Assembly: GCF_004349235.1 (NCBI RefSeq)
Contig: NZ_SMKY01000079.1
Span: 1-32,718, forward strand
DNA from: Actinomadura darangshiensis
GTDB taxonomy: Bacteria; Actinomycetota; Actinomycetes; Streptosporangiales; Streptosporangiaceae
Direction: 5' to 3'
Length of the DNA stretch: 32,718 nt
Part shown: in pieces, positions 14,691-22,625 of the stretch
How positions within the stretch are numbered: position 1 is the stretch's first letter
How the letters are laid out: each line of letters opens with the position of its first letter
Position numbers and translations under genes: made by a program
The notes under the pieces: model-generated
Databases searched by the model: none
What the model was told of the DNA's origin: nothing
What the model saw: only the letters and a program-made list of their open reading frames with translations

Positions 14691-16058
14691 ATGATCGACC
14701 AGGCGGGTGTCGTGGGCAGCGTGCGGCGCGGCATGATCCCGGCGCACATCTACAACGACGAGCAGGTCTTCGCGTTGGAGAAGGAGCGGGTGTTCGGCAG
14801 GGCGTGGATGTTCGTGGCCCACGAGTCGGAGATCCCCGAGGCGGGCGATTACGTCGTGCGGCGCGTCCTGGACGACTCCTTCATCGTCGTCCGCGACGAG
14901 AAGGGCGAGATCCACGCGCACTTCAACATGTGCCTGCATCGGGGCATGCAGGTCTGCCGGGCCGAAATGGGCAACGCCTCGCATTTCCGCTGCCCGTACC
15001 ACGGATGGTCCTACCGCAATGACGGCCGCATCGTCGGCCTGCCGTTCCACCGGGACGCCTACGGCGGAGAAGCGGGGTTCCAGCGCAAGGACCGGCGGCT
15101 GCTGCCCGCGCCGAACATCGACTCCTGCAACGGCATGATCTTCATCAGCCTGGACGACGAACCGCCGTCCCTGCGGGACTACCTCGGCGACTTCACCTTC
15201 TACCTCGACTACTACACGCGGCAGAGCCCGAGCGGCATCGAGCTGCGCGGCCCGCAGCGCTGGCGGGTCAAGGCGAACTGGAAGATCGGCGCGGAGAACT
15301 TCGCCGGCGACATGTACCACACGCCGCAGACCCACACGAGCGTGGTGGAGATCGGCCTTTTCCGGGAGCCCAAGGCGGAAAAGCGCCGGGACGGTGCCAC
15401 CTACTGGGCCGGGAATGGCGGCGGCACCACCTACAAACTGCCGCCGGGCGATCTGGAGGAACGGCTGCGGTACGTCGGCTATCCCGACGAGATGATCGCC
15501 CGGATGAGCCGGGAATGGTCGGCGGAGCAGCGCGCGGTCGTCGGCCGGGACGGGTTCATGATCTCGGCGGCCTCGGTGTTCCCGAACCTGAGCTTCGTGC
15601 ACAACTGGCCGCGGGTCGAGGACTCCGAGGACGTCGTCCCCTTCATCTCCGTCCGCCAGTGGCAGCCGATCAGCCACGACGAGACCGAGGTCCTGTCCTG
15701 GTTCGCGGTGGACGCCGAGGCCCCGGAGGAGTTCAAGCGGCTCTCCTACAAGGCGTACCTGATGTGCTTCGGCAGCACCGGGATGTTCGAGCAGGACGAC
15801 GTCGAGAACTGGGTGTCGCTGACCAGCACGGCCGCGGGCTCGATGGCACGGCGGCTGGCGCTGAACAGCCGCATGGGCTTGCTCGAGGACGACACCGAAC
15901 TCGTCCCCGCCCTGCCCTCCGAGCGGTTCAGCGGGCCTGGCACCGCCCGTGTCGGCTACAGCGAGCACAACCAGCGGGAACTGCTCCGGCGCTGGGCGGA
16001 CCACATCGAACAGCCGATGCCGAAAGCCGCCGGCGAATGGACGGAGGCCGAGCGTTGA
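14691..16058 (+). CDS. Aromatic ring-hydroxylating dioxygenase, alpha (Rieske) subunit
   Basis: The 455-residue catalytic subunit should add O2 across an aromatic ring to give a cis-dihydrodiol, using electrons from a ferredoxin/reductase. The Rieske [2Fe-2S] site is C81-x-H83 and C101-x2-H104 (CLHRG, CPYHGW). The mononuclear iron site is D207, H210 and H215 (G-D-M-Y-H-T-P-Q-T-H), completed by an Asp in the later D-D-V-E-N-W. ATG 14691 is preferred because GGGGAGA lies nine bases upstream and the residues before it are leader. The beta subunit and a BphB-like dehydrogenase follow immediately, as in biphenyl, phthalate or benzoate-type clusters. The class II aldolase downstream favours an aromatic carboxylate substrate; this is inference. 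Confidence 0.93.
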   Translation: MIDQAGVVGSVRRGMIPAHIYNDEQVFALEKERVFGRAWMFVAHESEIPEAGDYVVRRVLDDSFIVVRDEKGEIHAHFNMCLHRGMQVCRAEMGNASHFRCPYHGWSYRNDGRIVGLPFHRDAYGGEAGFQRKDRRLLPAPNIDSCNGMIFISLDDEPPSLRDYLGDFTFYLDYYTRQSPSGIELRGPQRWRVKANWKIGAENFAGDMYHTPQTHTSVVEIGLFREPKAEKRRDGATYWAGNGGGTTYKLPPGDLEERLRYVGYPDEMIARMSREWSAEQRAVVGRDGFMISAASVFPNLSFVHNWPRVEDSEDVVPFISVRQWQPISHDETEVLSWFAVDAEAPEEFKRLSYKAYLMCFGSTGMFEQDDVENWVSLTSTAAGSMARRLALNSRMGLLEDDTELVPALPSERFSGPGTARVGYSEHNQRELLRRWADHIEQPMPKAAGEWTEAER

Positions 16059-16639
16059 CCGACGCGAGCACGCACTCCTCCCGTTCGGTCCTGGGCGGCC
16101 ACGCCCCGAGGGAACAGCGCCAAGGCTCCACCTTGCCCTTCGGCGACGAACGCCACCTCCGGGCGCACCAATGGCTCGTCGACGAGGCGTATCTGCTGGA
16201 CGAGCAGGCGTACACGCAGTGGCTGGAACTGCTGACCGACGACATCCACTACCTGATGCCCGTTCGGGTGACGACCGCGCAGGCGACGGGGTTCGACACG
16301 GCGCCCGGCGCCGCCCACTTCGACGAGAACAAGTATTCGCTGGCGCGGCGCGTAGCCCGGTTCGGCACCGAGCACGCCTGGACGGAGGACCCTCCGTCCC
16401 GGCTGCGCCACCACATCACCAACGTGCGCACGTTCGCGACCGGCGACGACGACCATCTCATCGTCGACTCCGGGGTGCTGTTGTTCCGCAGCCGGGGCGA
16501 CGTCCGGGAGCCGTCCCTGGTCTCGGCCGGACGCGAGGACCTGCTGCGGCGCGAATCGGGCGGCTGGCGGCTGGCACGGCGCACGATCCTGGTGGACGAG
16601 TCGGTGATCCGCATGCAGAATCTGGCGATCTTCCTATGA
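16055..16639 (+). CDS. Aromatic ring-hydroxylating dioxygenase, beta subunit
   Basis: The 194-residue product has the NTF2-like beta-subunit pattern (D-E-A-Y-L-L-D-E, W-L-E-L-L-T-D-D-I-H-Y-L-M-P-V, R-L-R-H-H-I-T-N-V, V-D-S-G-V-L-L-F-R-S-R, ending in N-L-A-I-F-L). It is non-catalytic and forms the alpha3beta3 hexamer with the upstream subunit. A TTG start at 16055 overlaps the alpha stop (TTGA) and has GGAGG seven bases before it. About 35 residues precede the conserved core, slightly longer than usual. A later start is possible, but no better ribosome site is visible. Confidence 0.92.
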   Translation: MTDASTHSSRSVLGGHAPREQRQGSTLPFGDERHLRAHQWLVDEAYLLDEQAYTQWLELLTDDIHYLMPVRVTTAQATGFDTAPGAAHFDENKYSLARRVARFGTEHAWTEDPPSRLRHHITNVRTFATGDDDHLIVDSGVLLFRSRGDVREPSLVSAGREDLLRRESGGWRLARRTILVDESVIRMQNLAIFL

Positions 16640-16941
16640 CGATCCGCTGGGAGGGCGAGCAGCAGGACGCGGACGACGCCGCGCGCGCCGAGCAGGAGCG
16701 GCTGCGCCTGCTGGAGCACGCCCAGGGCGAGACGATCGTGCTGGGCAACGAGTTCTCCGAGATCAGGATCACCAAGGTCGGCACCCGCAACGGCGCCCGG
16801 CTGCTGGTCGAGGCCCCGCGCTCGGGGCAGTGGGTCGCGCTGTGCCCGCTGGAGCTGGAGGCGCTGACCTGGCAGCGTCCCGCGACCTTCTCGGCGATGA
16901 TCGGCAACCCGTTCGCCTCGCTGGTGGAGGACGACGAATGA
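16636..16941 (+). CDS. Small conserved-looking protein of a dioxygenase operon (101 residues, function unknown)
   Basis: ATG 16636 overlaps the beta-subunit stop (ATGA), and its own stop overlaps the dehydrogenase start, so it is locked into the operon. The product opens with a Glu/Ala-rich helix (residues 5-30). Two or three beta strands follow (E-T-I-V-L-G-N-E-F-S-E-I-R-I-T-K-V, G-A-R-L-L-V-E-A-P, W-V-A-L-C-P-L-E-L), with an acidic end. It has one cysteine, so it is not a ferredoxin, and no nucleotide-binding motif. Small proteins at this position are known in other actinobacterial dioxygenase clusters, sometimes mislabelled dihydrodiol dehydrogenase. A substrate-channel or assembly role would be a guess. 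Confidence 0.75.
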   Translation: MTIRWEGEQQDADDAARAEQERLRLLEHAQGETIVLGNEFSEIRITKVGTRNGARLLVEAPRSGQWVALCPLELEALTWQRPATFSAMIGNPFASLVEDDE

Positions 16942-17741
16942 CCGGCTGGCTGGACGGCCGGCGGGCGCTCGTCGTCGGCGCCGGTTCGGGCATCGGACGC
17001 GCGGTGGTCGACGCGTTCCGCGCGGAGGGCGCGAGCGTCGCCGTCCTGGAACGGGACGCGGGAAAGAGCGCGGCGATCACCGAGGCGCTGCCGGACGTGC
17101 CGGTCACGGTTGGCGACGCGACGACGCGCGAGGCGAACGACGAGGCCGTCGCCACGGCGGTCGAGGCGTTCGGCGGCCTGGACGTCCTGGTGAACTGCGT
17201 CGGGGTCTTCGACTTCTACCGGGGCCTGGGCGACCTGGACGCCGACGTCATCGACGACGCGTTCGCCGAGATGTTCTCGACCAATGTGAAATGCCATCTG
17301 CACGCGGTGAAGGCGGCGCTGCCCGCGCTGCGCGAGTCGCGCGGCTCGATCGTGCTCACCGAGTCGACGTCCGCCTACTACGCCGGTCGCGGCGGCGTGC
17401 TGTACGTGTCCTCGAAGTTTGCTGTGCGCGGCCTGGTGACGTCGCTGGCGCACGAACTGGCGCCGGACGTCCGGGTCAACGGCGTCGCCCCCGGCGGCAC
17501 CCTCGACACCGACCTGCGCGGGATCCCGAGCCTCGGGCAGGAGTCCCGGCGGCTCGACGACACACCGGGCCGGGCCGCGGACCTGGCCGCGCGCACCCCG
17601 CTCGGCGTCGCGCTGACCGGCGCGGACCACGCGTGGAGTTACGTGTTCCTCGCCTCCTCGCGGTCCAGGGGGATCACCGGCGACGTCGTCCACCCGGACG
17701 GCGGCATCGCCACCGGCCGGCAGACAGAAAGGCGACCATGA
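16938..17741 (+). CDS. cis-Dihydrodiol dehydrogenase, SDR family (BphB-like)
   Basis: The 267-residue NAD-dependent enzyme should rearomatise the dioxygenase product to a catechol. The cofactor loop is G14-x3-G18-x-G20, the N-C-V-G strand follows at 86-89, and the catalytic residues are S144, Y156 and K160 (Y-V-S-S-K). The following H-E-L-A-P-D-V-R-V-N-G-V-A-P-G-G-T-L-D-T-D-L-R-G and S-L-G-Q are characteristic of the BphB/dihydrodiol branch rather than generic SDRs. The start overlaps the previous stop (ATGA) and the gene overlaps the next by four bases. The reaction type is well supported, but the aromatic substrate is not determined. Confidence 0.9.
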   Translation: MTGWLDGRRALVVGAGSGIGRAVVDAFRAEGASVAVLERDAGKSAAITEALPDVPVTVGDATTREANDEAVATAVEAFGGLDVLVNCVGVFDFYRGLGDLDADVIDDAFAEMFSTNVKCHLHAVKAALPALRESRGSIVLTESTSAYYAGRGGVLYVSSKFAVRGLVTSLAHELAPDVRVNGVAPGGTLDTDLRGIPSLGQESRRLDDTPGRAADLAARTPLGVALTGADHAWSYVFLASSRSRGITGDVVHPDGGIATGRQTERRP

Positions 17742-18460
17742 CCGAAACCTTCGCCGAACAACGCCTTCAGATCGCCGACGCCTGCCGCGTCCTGGCCATG
17801 CGGGGTCTGGCCGACGGAATCCTCGGACATATCAGCCGGCGGGTGGGGCCCGACCGGATCCTCATCCGGTGCCGCGGACCGCACGAGCGAGGGCTCGCGC
17901 ACACGACCGCGGCCGACGTCCGCCTACTGGACCTCGACGGTGCGCCGGCCGCCGAGGGCGAACTCGACGGGGGCTGGCGGCCGCCGAACGAGCTGCCGCT
18001 GCACACCGAGGTGCTGCGCGCCCGTCCGGACGTCCAGGCCGTCGTCCACGCCCACCCGCCCGCCGTCGTGGCCGCCGACCTGGCCGGGCTGGCGATCCGG
18101 CCCGTCATCGGCGCGTTCGACATCCCCGGTGCGCGGCTCGCCCAGGCCGGCGTCCCCGTGTATCCCCGCGGGGTGCTGGTGCGCGACCGGCGCCTGGCCG
18201 CCGAGATGGTCGCCGCGCTCGGCGCCAAGGCGGTGGTCCTGCTCCGCGGGCACGGCATCACCAGCACCGGCGGCACGGTGCCCGAGGCGGTGCTGCGCGC
18301 GAAGTCGGTCGACGCCATCGCCCGGATGTCGCTCACGGTCGCGAGCGCGGGCGGGACGCTCCGCGACCTCCCCGGCGATGATCTCGCCGAGCTGCCCGAC
18401 CTCGGCAGCGCCTTCGACGAGACCACCGCGTGGCGGCACGAGCTCAGCCGCCTCCAGTGA
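17738..18460 (+). CDS. Class II aldolase/adducin-fold protein, probable aromatic-acid decarboxylase
   Basis: The 240-residue product has the class II aldolase metal site: E85 (P-N-E-L-P-L-H), H104 and H106 (V-V-H-A-H-P-P) and H172 (L-R-G-H-G-I). The family includes fuculose-phosphate aldolase and, relevant here, the 3,4-dihydroxyphthalate decarboxylases of actinobacterial phthalate clusters. Lying directly after a dioxygenase and dihydrodiol dehydrogenase, decarboxylation of a dihydroxy aromatic acid is the most sensible role. An aldolase acting on a ring-cleavage product is the alternative. ATG 17738 has AGAAAGGCG upstream and overlaps the dehydrogenase stop. Its last 17 bases overlap the convergent cupin gene. 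Confidence 0.85.
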   Translation: MTETFAEQRLQIADACRVLAMRGLADGILGHISRRVGPDRILIRCRGPHERGLAHTTAADVRLLDLDGAPAAEGELDGGWRPPNELPLHTEVLRARPDVQAVVHAHPPAVVAADLAGLAIRPVIGAFDIPGARLAQAGVPVYPRGVLVRDRRLAAEMVAALGAKAVVLLRGHGITSTGGTVPEAVLRAKSVDAIARMSLTVASAGGTLRDLPGDDLAELPDLGSAFDETTAWRHELSRLQ

Positions 18461-19190
18461 GTTCGTCGCGGAGGCCGTGGAAGACCGCGAGCACGTCCCG
18501 GCCGTCCAGCGTCTCCGCGTGGCCGGGCGTCTTCAGCCGCACCCGCTCGCCGAGGTCGTGGACGATGAAGCCGCCGTCGAACTCGTTGTGCCCGAGGTGC
18601 AGCTCGTAGGCGCACAGCGCGTGCAGGCCGCGCTCGAACAGGCCGCGCGGGGTGCGCAGGGCGCCGCCGGGCCAGGAGATCTCGACCGCGGCCTCGTGGA
18701 TCTCGAAGGCGAGGCCGCCGGCCCGCCGGCTCGTGTCCGACGCGATGGGGCTCTCGCCCAGGCGGGCCCAGTACGGGTTGCGCGGCATGATCTCCAGGCC
18801 GATGCGCCTGCGGCCGTCGCCGGAGTACGTCCGGTGGGCGACCTCTTTGGGCAGCCGCAGCAGGTCGCCGGTCCTGCCCGTGTAGTGGCCGTAGCGCCGG
18901 TCCCCCTCGGTCTCCTTGAACTCAACGCGGACGCTGCCGTGCACGACGTACAGGTACTGGTCGCCGTCGAGGTTGGTGTTCCAGAACGGCAGGCTGTCGG
19001 CGGCGCCCGTGGACTCCCAGATCGAGACGGGGCCGACGGCGCCCAGCTCGGCGGGCACGTGCGTGGGACGGTCCGCCGCGCCGCCGAACGCGATGACGTT
19101 GACGACGTCGAACAGCTCGTCCCTGCCGTCGGTGTGCGACCCGCCGGGGTGGACCCGCAGGTCGGCGAAGTCCGGGTGGAGCTCGGTCAT
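18444..19190 (-). CDS. Cupin-domain protein, two-cupin-like, atypical metal site
   Basis: The 248-residue product has a cupin core at about residues 75-150 (D-Q-Y-L-Y-V-V-H-G-S-V-R-V-E-F, G-D-L-L-R-L-P-K-E-V-A-H-R-T-Y). A second beta-rich half follows (C-A-Y-E-L-H-L-G-H-N-E-F-D). The pattern resembles the homogentisate/3-hydroxyanthranilate dioxygenase end of the superfamily. However, the usual His-x-His of cupin motif 1 is replaced by D-Q-Y, so classical oxygenase chemistry in that half is doubtful. The start overlaps the hydrolase stop (ATGA). It is the last gene of the liv operon, and its end overlaps the convergent aldolase gene. The role is likely in aromatic or keto-acid breakdown, but this is unproven. 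Confidence 0.75.
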   Translation of the reverse strand: MTELHPDFADLRVHPGGSHTDGRDELFDVVNVIAFGGAADRPTHVPAELGAVGPVSIWESTGAADSLPFWNTNLDGDQYLYVVHGSVRVEFKETEGDRRYGHYTGRTGDLLRLPKEVAHRTYSGDGRRRIGLEIMPRNPYWARLGESPIASDTSRRAGGLAFEIHEAAVEISWPGGALRTPRGLFERGLHALCAYELHLGHNEFDGGFIVHDLGERVRLKTPGHAETLDGRDVLAVFHGLRDELTGGG

Positions 19191-20320
19191 CCGCGCAGCC
19201 CTTTCGCTTCGAGCCAGCCGACCAGCGTGTCCGCGACGCGGGCGACCAGTTCCGGTTGTCCTTGCAGGTAGTGGTTGCCGCCCTCGACCGGCACGAGCCG
19301 CTTGTCGTCGTGGGGGACCGCGTCGTACATCGACCGGGCGTGGCTCGGGAAGCAGACCTGGTCGGCGGTGCCGTACATGACCAGCGCCGGGACGCTCGTC
19401 CGCGCCAGGTGGAGCGGGCCGTCGCAGTTGGAGTCGTCCACGCTCCACTGGCTCAGCCACGACCGCAGGCTGGTGTGGTGGCCGAGGCTCGCCGGCATCA
19501 GGTTGGCCGTCTCCACCGGCCCCCACAGGGTGCCCGGCGTCCGGTCGGACGCGTCCAGGGCCATGTCGAGGAATCGCGGGTCGGCGACCGTGCCGTGCAC
19601 CACGAACGGCAGGTCGCGCAGCTCACCGGGACGTTCGTCCAGCTCGGCGAGCCTGCTGCGGACCCGGCCGGCGATCCGGCGGGCGCGGGCGAGCTGCCCC
19701 GCCCGGTACCGCTCGATGAACTCCGCGCTGTACGGAGGGCCGTTGCGCGGGTCGAACATGTCCAGGCCGGGATCGCGCTTCAACGGGTCGTGCTCGTCGA
19801 CGATCGCCGGATCGAGCCACTCGGTGTACACGAGGGCGCGGCCCGGGTGGGCCATCAGCGACACGAGGCCGTCGACCGGCGGCAGCACGGCCTTCGTCAG
19901 GTCGGGCGGGTCGCCGGCGGGCGTCGCGCGCACGGTCGGGGACTCGGCCTGGCTCTGGTAGAACGCGGTGAGTCCGCCGCCGCCGGAGTTCCCGGCCAGG
20001 ACGATCCGCTCGTAGCCGCGCTCGCGCAGGAACCCGATCGCCGACCCGATGTCGAGCACGCAGTTCTCCATGATGAGCGCGCTGTCGTTGCCGATGTAGC
20101 GGGTGTTCAGGCCGACCGCGTCCACGCCGCGTTCGGCGAGCGGGCCCAGCAGGTAGTGCCCGAGGAAGTTCGAGCTCGGATGCACCACGACCACGGCCGT
20201 CCGCGACGGCCGCTCCGCCCGGTGCAGCGACGCCCATACCTTCCCCGCCATCCGGGCGACCCCGGAGTAGATGTCGATGCCGGCGCCCGCCGCCATCGGG
20301 ATCCCGAGCAGTTCGGTCAC
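19187..20320 (-). CDS. Alpha/beta-hydrolase fold protein
   Basis: The 377-residue product has the alpha/beta-hydrolase triad: S112 in the elbow G-N-S-G-G, D320 in G-T-A-D-Q-V and H350 in G-G-N-H-Y-L. An oxyanion-side V-V-H-P-S-S strand lies at about 45-50. A large insert at about 130-260 forms a cap domain with many charged residues, longer than in simple esterases. Within the liv operon it may cleave an ester, thioester or C-C bond of a ring-cleavage product; the exact reaction cannot be read. GTG 20320 is taken as the start with AAAGG eleven bases upstream. An ATG eight codons later (20296) has GGGA closer and is a possible alternative. Confidence 0.85.
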   Translation of the reverse strand: MTELLGIPMAAGAGIDIYSGVARMAGKVWASLHRAERPSRTAVVVVHPSSNFLGHYLLGPLAERGVDAVGLNTRYIGNDSALIMENCVLDIGSAIGFLRERGYERIVLAGNSGGGGLTAFYQSQAESPTVRATPAGDPPDLTKAVLPPVDGLVSLMAHPGRALVYTEWLDPAIVDEHDPLKRDPGLDMFDPRNGPPYSAEFIERYRAGQLARARRIAGRVRSRLAELDERPGELRDLPFVVHGTVADPRFLDMALDASDRTPGTLWGPVETANLMPASLGHHTSLRSWLSQWSVDDSNCDGPLHLARTSVPALVMYGTADQVCFPSHARSMYDAVPHDDKRLVPVEGGNHYLQGQPELVARVADTLVGWLEAKGLRG

Positions 20321-20351
20321 CGCTCACGCACCTTTCGTCCGCCGTCGGTTC

Positions 20352-21116
20352 TCATGCGATCAGCCGGCCGCCGTCCACGACGAGCGTCTGGCCCGTCATG
20401 AAGCCGGATTCGTCCCCGGCCAGGTAGAGGACGGCCTCGGCGATGTCCGCGGGCTCGCCGGCGCGCCCGACCAGCAGCTTCCCGGTCAGGAAGCCGAGCC
20501 GGTCCCGGTCGCGGAACACCGGGTCGGTGGCCGGCGTCCTGGTCAGCCCCGGGGCCACCGCGTTGCACCGGATGCCCTGCCTGCCGTAGTCGAACGCGAC
20601 CGACCTGGTCAGCGAGATGACGCCGCCCTTGGCCGCCATGTAGGCCCCGAAGCTCGGGCTGGCCGCGAGCCCGGCCGTCGACGCCGTGTTGACGATCGCC
20701 CCGCCGCCCCCGGCGAGCATCCGCGGGACCGCGAACTTGCAGCCGAGGAAGACGCTGGTCAGCGTGGTCGCGATCGTCCGGTCCCAGTCCGCCTGGCTCG
20801 TGTCGGCGATCGCCCGGCCGAGCGGCGCCCAGTAGGCGTTGTTGTGCAGGACGTGCGGCCCGCCGTACGCCTCGGCCGCGCCGTCCACCATGGCCTCGAC
20901 CGAGTCCGGGTCGGACACGTCGGTCCGGTGGGCGCGGGCGGTGCCGCCGTCGGCCGTGATGGCGTCGACGGTCTGCCTCGCGCCCGCCTCGTCGATGTCC
21001 GCGACGGTCACCAGCGCGCCCTCGCGCGCGAAGCGGACGGCCGTCTCCCGGCCGATGCCGGACGCGGCACCGGTGACGATGACGGACCTTTCCTCGAAAC
21101 GACGGCGAGACGGCAC
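20352..21116 (-). CDS. SDR family NAD(P)-dependent oxidoreductase
   Basis: The 254-residue classical SDR has T-G-A-A-S-G-I-G (15-22), an acidic residue after beta2 (A-D-I-D, favouring NAD), S146, Y159 and K163 (Y-M-A-A-K), and the closing F-M-T-G-Q-T-L-V-V-D-G-G. The usual N-N-A-G is H-N-N-A-Y, a minor oddity. It probably oxidises or reduces a hydroxy/keto intermediate of the liv-operon pathway. GTG 21116 has GGGAGAG eight bases upstream. It lies 26 bases after livF and 31 bases before the hydrolase gene, consistent with one transcript. Confidence 0.9.
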   Translation of the reverse strand: MPSRRRFEERSVIVTGAASGIGRETAVRFAREGALVTVADIDEAGARQTVDAITADGGTARAHRTDVSDPDSVEAMVDGAAEAYGGPHVLHNNAYWAPLGRAIADTSQADWDRTIATTLTSVFLGCKFAVPRMLAGGGGAIVNTASTAGLAASPSFGAYMAAKGGVISLTRSVAFDYGRQGIRCNAVAPGLTRTPATDPVFRDRDRLGFLTGKLLVGRAGEPADIAEAVLYLAGDESGFMTGQTLVVDGGRLIA

Positions 21117-21142
21117 GGTGGCTCTCCCTGGTACGAGTGCGG

Positions 21143-21874
21143 CTACTCACCGGAGCCGAGGTAGCCCCGGAGCAGTGAAGGGTCCGCCGACAGTTCGGCG
21201 GAGGCGCCGGACGCGGTGACGCGCCCGGCGGTGAGCACGTAGCCCCGGTCGGCGGCGGCGAGCCCCTGGGCGACGTTCTGCTCGACCAGCAGGACGGTCT
21301 GGCCGTCGGCGGCGAGCGTGCGGATCATCGCGAACACCTCCCGGACCAGCAGCGGGGACAGGCCGAGGGACGGCTCGTCCAGCAGCAGCAGCTTCGGCCG
21401 CGCCATCAGCGCCCGGCCGATCACGAGCATCTGCTGCTCGCCGCCGGAGAGGGTGCCGGCCTTCTGCGCCCGGCGGTCCCGCAGGCGGGGGAACCGGTCG
21501 AAGACCTCGTCCAGTGCGGCCCGGACCGCGGGACGGTTCCGGCGGGTGAACGCGCCCACCCGCAGGTTCTCCTCGACGGTCAGGCGGGGCAGCACCCGCC
21601 GCCCCTCGGGGACGTGGACCATGCCGGCGCGTACCAGCAGGTCGCTCCGCATCCCGGTCACGTCCCGCCCGTCGAGGGCCACGCCGCCGCCCCAGGGGCG
21701 GATCATGCCGGAGACCGCCCGCAGAACGGTGCTCTTCCCCGCTCCGTTGGGCCCTAGGACCGCGACCAGTTCGCCGCGGCGCACCTCGACGCTCACGTCC
21801 GCCACCCCGGTGACGCGGCCGTAGCCGGCCCGCAGGTTCGTGACCTTCAGCAGCTCTTCCCGCTCAGGTGCCAA
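21143..21874 (-). CDS. livF: LivF-type ABC transporter ATP-binding protein
   Basis: The 243-residue ATPase has Walker A G-P-N-G-A-G-K-S-T, the LivF-typical G-M-V-H-V-P-E-G-R-R-V, signature L-S-G-G-E-Q-Q-M and Walker B L-L-L-L-D-E-P-S-L-G-L. With LivG it drives HAAT-family import of branched-chain amino acids or, in catabolic clusters, aromatic and other carboxylates. A TTG start at 21874 overlaps the livG stop by 11 bases with GAGG about ten bases before it. No ATG or GTG lies between it and the conserved N-terminus. Confidence 0.92.
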   Translation of the reverse strand: MAPEREELLKVTNLRAGYGRVTGVADVSVEVRRGELVAVLGPNGAGKSTVLRAVSGMIRPWGGGVALDGRDVTGMRSDLLVRAGMVHVPEGRRVLPRLTVEENLRVGAFTRRNRPAVRAALDEVFDRFPRLRDRRAQKAGTLSGGEQQMLVIGRALMARPKLLLLDEPSLGLSPLLVREVFAMIRTLAADGQTVLLVEQNVAQGLAAADRGYVLTAGRVTASGASAELSADPSLLRGYLGSGE

Positions 21875-22625
21875 GGTAGGCCGTCCTCACCTCGTTGCTG
21901 GCCAGCACGGGTCCGGGCGGCCCGCCGGTCAGCCTGCGGCCGAAGTTGAGCACCGTCACGTGGTCGCAGATGTTCGAGATCACGTCCATGTCGTGCTCGA
22001 CCACGACGACGGTCAGCCCCTCGTCCCGCAGCTCCCGGATCCGCGGGACGAGGGCCCGCCGCCCCTCGGCGGTCATGCCCGCCGCTGGCTCGTCGAGCAG
22101 CAGCACCTTCGGCCGCGCGGCGAGGGCGCGCGCCATCTCCAGCTGTTTCTGCAGGCCGTAAGGGAGTTCTGCGGCCCGGCGCCCGCGGTACGGGGCCAGC
22201 TCGAACACGTCCAGAGCCTGCTCCGCCTCGGCGCGCAGCCGCCGGTCCGCGCCGGACCTGAGCGGCCACAGCGAGCGCGTCCCGGTGGACGCCCGGCCGT
22301 GCTGCCCGAGCAGGACGTTCTCCAGGACGGTCAGTCCGCCGAACAGCCGGATGTTCTGGAACGTGCGCACGATCCCGAGCGGCACCCGGCGCTGGGGTGT
22401 CAGGCGGGTGACGTCCCGCCCGGCCAGCTCGACCCGGCCCGCGTCCGGTGGCACGTAGCCGGAGACGACGTTGAGCAGGGTCGTCTTGCCCGCGCCGTTC
22501 GGGCCGACGACGCCGTGCACCGTCCCTTCGGCCACGTCCAGGTCGACCTCGCCCAGCGCCTCGACGCCCTGGAAGTGCTTGGTCACCGCGGACACCCGCA
22601 GCAGCGGCTCAGCCAACGGATTCAC
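21864..22625 (-). CDS. livG: LivG-type ABC transporter ATP-binding protein
   Basis: The 253-residue ATPase has Walker A G-P-N-G-A-G-K-T-T, the LivG hallmark I-V-R-T-F-Q-N-I-R-L-F after the Q-loop, a degenerate signature L-P-Y-G-L-Q-K-Q-L-E instead of LSGGQ (normal for LivG), and Walker B V-L-L-L-D-E-P-A-A-G-M. The final V-R-T-A-Y-L-G is also family-typical. GTG 22625 lies inside the 3' end of livM, so translation is coupled. Confidence 0.93.
   Translation of the reverse strand: MNPLAEPLLRVSAVTKHFQGVEALGEVDLDVAEGTVHGVVGPNGAGKTTLLNVVSGYVPPDAGRVELAGRDVTRLTPQRRVPLGIVRTFQNIRLFGGLTVLENVLLGQHGRASTGTRSLWPLRSGADRRLRAEAEQALDVFELAPYRGRRAAELPYGLQKQLEMARALAARPKVLLLDEPAAGMTAEGRRALVPRIRELRDEGLTVVVVEHDMDVISNICDHVTVLNFGRRLTGGPPGPVLASNEVRTAYLGT

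Noticed and set aside
16055..16941. The 101-residue ORF considered as the missing Rieske or 2Fe-2S ferredoxin
   Set aside because: It has a single cysteine and no C-x-H or ferredoxin Cys pattern.
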